DNA from: CAJQQK01 sp965224225
Lineage (GTDB): Bacteria > Pseudomonadota > Alphaproteobacteria > Rhizobiales > Hyphomicrobiaceae
Reading direction: 5' to 3'
DNA: 64,000 nt
NCBI GenBank assembly: GCA_965224225.1
Contig: CBDCZF010000029.1
Span: 372,001 to 436,000, forward strand
Part shown: piece after piece, positions 61,695 to 64,000 of the stretch
Layout: the number at the start of each line of letters is the position of its first letter
Position numbering within the stretch: the stretch's first letter is position 1
Translations under genes and position numbers: made by a program
Notes under the pieces: model-generated
Told to the model about the DNA's origin: nothing
Seen by the model: the letters and a program-made list of their open reading frames with translations, nothing else
Databases searched by the model: none

Positions 61695-64000
61695 TCAAGT
61701 TTCCGATTTTTCCTTGTCCAAATTCTCCTTGAGCGCACTCAGGGCCGCGAACGGTGAATCGGGATCGATGCCCTTGCCGCGCGCCGGAGCCGACGTGTGG
61801 ACTGCCAAGCCGCGGCGCCGTTCGCCCGCCTTGTCAGGGCGGGGCCTACGGCCCTTCTTTGCATTACGCCCGCTCCCCGCGGCCCTCTCGTCCTGCCCCT
61901 TGTACCTTGCTGGGCCCGGCCGGTCAGTTCGACGGGCAGCCGCGCCGGGGGCCGTCCGGTCATTGTCCTGGCGCCCTTGTCCGTCCCGACTTTGACCGCC
62001 ATCCGCACGCGCACCGCGCCCGCGGCCGCGCTGTCGGCGCTGTCCGCCGTCGTTGCGCCGCTTCGGACGCCAGATCTCGATCACGGTCAAGCCGTCATCG
62101 CCACCGGCGTTGTCCTCGCCGGCCTCGCCAGCAGCCTCTGCAGGCGGTTCCGCGGATGATGATTGAGGCTCGGCCGGTTCAGCGTCATCCTGATCGCCTG
62201 TCACGGCCGCCTCCGCGCCGCCAACAACACTCCCAGACTCCGGATCGGGGGACGGCTCAGTCACTGCGTCGTCGCCGGTTTGTGCACCCGGTTCCGCTGC
62301 CGGCGTCACTTTAGCACCAGCCGAACCATCTCCATCACCTGTGACATCATCTGCCGACCCGGCCGGTGGCGCCGGCGCAGCACCGGGGTCCTGCTCTGGT
62401 GCTGCCTCGGAACCGGGACCAACCTCGGCATCAGCCACCGTCGGCTGCTCTTGGCCTGTCTCCGCACCATCAGCCGAATTCGCCTCGGCAACAGCGGCCG
62501 GCAGCTGACTGGCAGGCGCGAGTTCCCGCTTTTCGGACCTGAAGCCGAGGACCGACAGCACCTGGCCGAGCTCTTCCGGAGAGCAGCCGAGGATCGACAT
62601 CATTTCCGGGATCACGGTAAAGCCGCCGTCGCCGGTCGAGCCCTTGGGTGGCGTATCGCCCCCCGCCTTGGCGCGCCAGCTGAGCAGTGGCCGGATCAGA
62701 TCGGCGAGGCGCTCGAGCATGTCGATACGCACGGCGCGCGGTCCGCAAACGTGAAACCCGTAGGCCCTGTAGAAGGCCTCGGGGATCTCCGGCTCGACCT
62801 TGGTCGAGGTCAGCCCGGCCCGTGGCGCCTCGGGCGGCTCGGCCAGATCGATACCGTTCTCCTTGCCGTACTTGAGGCACCAGAGCGTCAACAGCAGGTC
62901 CGCCGCCGCCGGCTTCAAGAGCACGGGAAAGAAGATGTTGAAGGCACCGAATCGGACGCCGTAGCGGCGCAGCTGGCCACGCGCGGTCTGGTCGAGCGCC
63001 TTGAGGTCGCCGGCAACGTTTTCGCGCTTCAGGGCACCGAGCCCTTCCGACAGCTGGAAGGCAATGCCGCGCGCCAGCCCGTCGACATCTTCCGCGCCGG
63101 CAAGATCCACGAGCGGTTTCAGCCGCTCGGCAATCGTATCGCTGACCCAGGTCTGGACGCGCTGCGCGACGCGCTCGCGGTCGCCGCCCTGCAGGGTATC
63201 ATCAGCGATCAGCGAGGTCTGCGGCTTCAAGGGATCATCGCCGGCATCGAGCCTGGCGATCGCTTCACCGCGCCAGAGCAGGCGACCGTCACGGGTCAGC
63301 GTGAAAGCGTCGTTCTTGGCGGCAGCGACGCGGCGGGCGCGCATTGACATTTCCTTGAGCAGCACATGGTTCGCTGCATTGCGCGTCGCCTTGCCCTCGA
63401 GCCCATTGGCCTCGGCATCCGGCAAATAGCGGAAACCTTTGAGATTGCCGACATAATGGCTCTCGACATGGATCGAGCCATCGTCACCGATCTCGGCGTT
63501 GAGTTCGTGCTTGTCCTTCATGCCCTTCATCAGGGCGCTGGCGCGGGCATCGACGAACCGCTCCGTCAGGCTGGCATGGAGCGCATCCGAGAGGTTGTCC
63601 TCGATCTCTCGTGTTCTGCCCTGCCAATGGGCCGGATCCTTCAGCCAGTCCGGCCGGTTGGCGACGAACGTCCAGGTGCGGATGTGGGCAAGGCGGTTGG
63701 AGAGCGTATCGATATCGCCGTCCGTGCGGTCGGAAAAGGCGACCTGCTTGGCAAACCAGTCCTCGTCGATCGTGCCGGCATCACTGCACAGGTACTTGTA
63801 GACGCTGGCCACCAGTTCGGCATGGTTCTGCAGGGAAATCTTGCGATAGTCGGGGATCTGGCAGACTTCCCAGAGGAGTTCGACCTGCTTCGGCGTCGCC
63901 GCAAGGCGCACGATCTCATCGTCACGTGCGACACTGTCGAGGGCATCGAGGTCATCGCCGCTGCCGGCACGTAGCAGCCGTTGCTGGCCGGGCAGGCGCC
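61695..64000 (-). CDS. Suv3-like RNA/DNA helicase, C-terminal part (5' end beyond window)
   Basis: The frame is open across the right edge; at least 768 codons are seen and the N-terminal helicase core is missing. Present are the C-terminal helicase-associated parts of the alphaproteobacterial MgpS/Suv3-like helicases (LAATPKQVELLWEVCQIPDY, VASVYKYLCSDAGTIDEDWF, LRRYGVRFGAFNIFFPVLLK, YGFHVCGPRAVRIDMLERLA). A low-complexity Ala/Glu/Gly tail of about 150 residues then ends in an Arg/Gly-rich segment (GGQRRQRGRGRGARADGGQS) likely to bind RNA. The start of the visible part at 64000 is artificial. It is followed by the S4-domain gene, in conserved order. Confidence 0.9.
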   Translation of the reverse strand, partial: RLPGQQRLLRAGSGDDLDALDSVARDDEIVRLAATPKQVELLWEVCQIPDYRKISLQNHAELVASVYKYLCSDAGTIDEDWFAKQVAFSDRTDGDIDTLSNRLAHIRTWTFVANRPDWLKDPAHWQGRTREIEDNLSDALHASLTERFVDARASALMKGMKDKHELNAEIGDDGSIHVESHYVGNLKGFRYLPDAEANGLEGKATRNAANHVLLKEMSMRARRVAAAKNDAFTLTRDGRLLWRGEAIARLDAGDDPLKPQTSLIADDTLQGGDRERVAQRVQTWVSDTIAERLKPLVDLAGAEDVDGLARGIAFQLSEGLGALKRENVAGDLKALDQTARGQLRRYGVRFGAFNIFFPVLLKPAAADLLLTLWCLKYGKENGIDLAEPPEAPRAGLTSTKVEPEIPEAFYRAYGFHVCGPRAVRIDMLERLADLIRPLLSWRAKAGGDTPPKGSTGDGGFTVIPEMMSILGCSPEELGQVLSVLGFRSEKRELAPASQLPAAVAEANSADGAETGQEQPTVADAEVGPGSEAAPEQDPGAAPAPPAGSADDVTGDGDGSAGAKVTPAAEPGAQTGDDAVTEPSPDPESGSVVGGAEAAVTGDQDDAEPAEPQSSSAEPPAEAAGEAGEDNAGGDDGLTVIEIWRPKRRNDGGQRRQRGRGRGARADGGQSRDGQGRQDNDRTAPGAAARRTDRPGPARYKGQDERAAGSGRNAKKGRRPRPDKAGERRRGLAVHTSAPARGKGIDPDSPFAALSALKENLDKEKSET

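Noticed and set aside
62163..63347. 394-codon frame antisense to the helicase gene
   Set aside because: Shadow frame; the opposite strand encodes conserved helicase text.

Overview
The window reads as a chromosomal segment of an alphaproteobacterium, most likely from the Hyphomicrobiales (Rhizobiales) or a near relative. The evidence is GC-rich coding and several gene orders that I know from that group: tesB-glnK-amtB near ftsK-lolA, a membrane-anchored cytochrome c divergent from kdsB-pheA, prkA-yeaH-spoVR, and helicase-S4 protein-fdxA-carD. I see no rRNA, tRNA, CRISPR array, prophage or intact transposase. This is housekeeping chromosome with scattered accessory genes and several unusual non-coding elements.

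Layout. 1-5 kb: a partial secreted protein, a periplasmic PQQ sugar dehydrogenase, an acetyltransferase and an unrecognised protein. 5-15 kb: acyl-CoA thioesterase II, a glnK-amtB ammonium module behind a sigma-54-type promoter, a GFA-family protein, an L,D-transpeptidase, an OmpR-type response regulator, a bare cyclic-nucleotide-binding domain, a candidate structured small RNA, lolA and ftsK. 15-23 kb: a 90-bp tandem repeat, a VOC protein, a cysteine-dioxygenase-like cupin, a BioF2-type acetyltransferase, a secreted subtilase, aroQ, a double-ACT regulator, a zinc alcohol dehydrogenase, a GNAT protein and a palindrome-rich insertion-like element. 23-29 kb: the yejABEF peptide importer. 29-32 kb: cytochrome c, kdsB and pheA. 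32-35 kb: a thioesterase divergent from a salicylyl-CoA 5-hydroxylase-like flavoprotein, then an acyltransferase and a phytanoyl-CoA-dioxygenase-like enzyme. 36-45 kb: a caspase-Sel1 protein, a secreted peptidoglycan-binding-like protein, an NlpC/P60 hydrolase, leucyl aminopeptidase, a TadD-like lipoprotein and an ABC-F ATPase. 45-51 kb: prkA-yeaH-spoVR. 51-58 kb: a TadG-like VWA protein, a YiiX-type permuted papain-fold protein, a pentonate dehydratase, a family-5 solute-binding protein, a DUF1272 protein and a ridA remnant. 58-64 kb: a nuclease-like protein with altered motifs, CarD with a histone-H1-like tail, fdxA, an S4-domain protein and a partial Suv3-like helicase.

Functional links. 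glnK-amtB form an ammonium uptake and sensing pair. yejABEF is a complete ABC importer layout for oligopeptides. The kdsB (LPS), pheA and aroQ (aromatic amino acid) genes are core biosynthesis. prkA-yeaH-spoVR is the conserved kinase, VWA-protein and SpoVR trio linked to stationary phase and stress. CarD, FdxA, the S4 protein and the helicase form a conserved RNA and transcription neighbourhood.

Sequence quality. Five core genes (yejA, cytochrome c, kdsB twice, pheA) carry single extra bases in short homopolymers between 28.8 and 31.1 kb, and spoVR carries at least four frame changes between 49.25 and 49.80 kb. The simplest reading is sequencing or assembly error. Those genes are given as full spans with the probable indel positions.

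The most interesting unexplained items are: the interlocked inverted-repeat element at 22992-23263; the 90-bp tandem repeat at 15279-15720; the C-rich-loop small RNA candidate at 11071-11220; the CarD fusion to a roughly 190-residue Lys/Ala tail; the caspase-Sel1 gene with a duplicated start region; and the heptamer satellite between prkA and yeaH. I did not find a convincing new multi-gene system.
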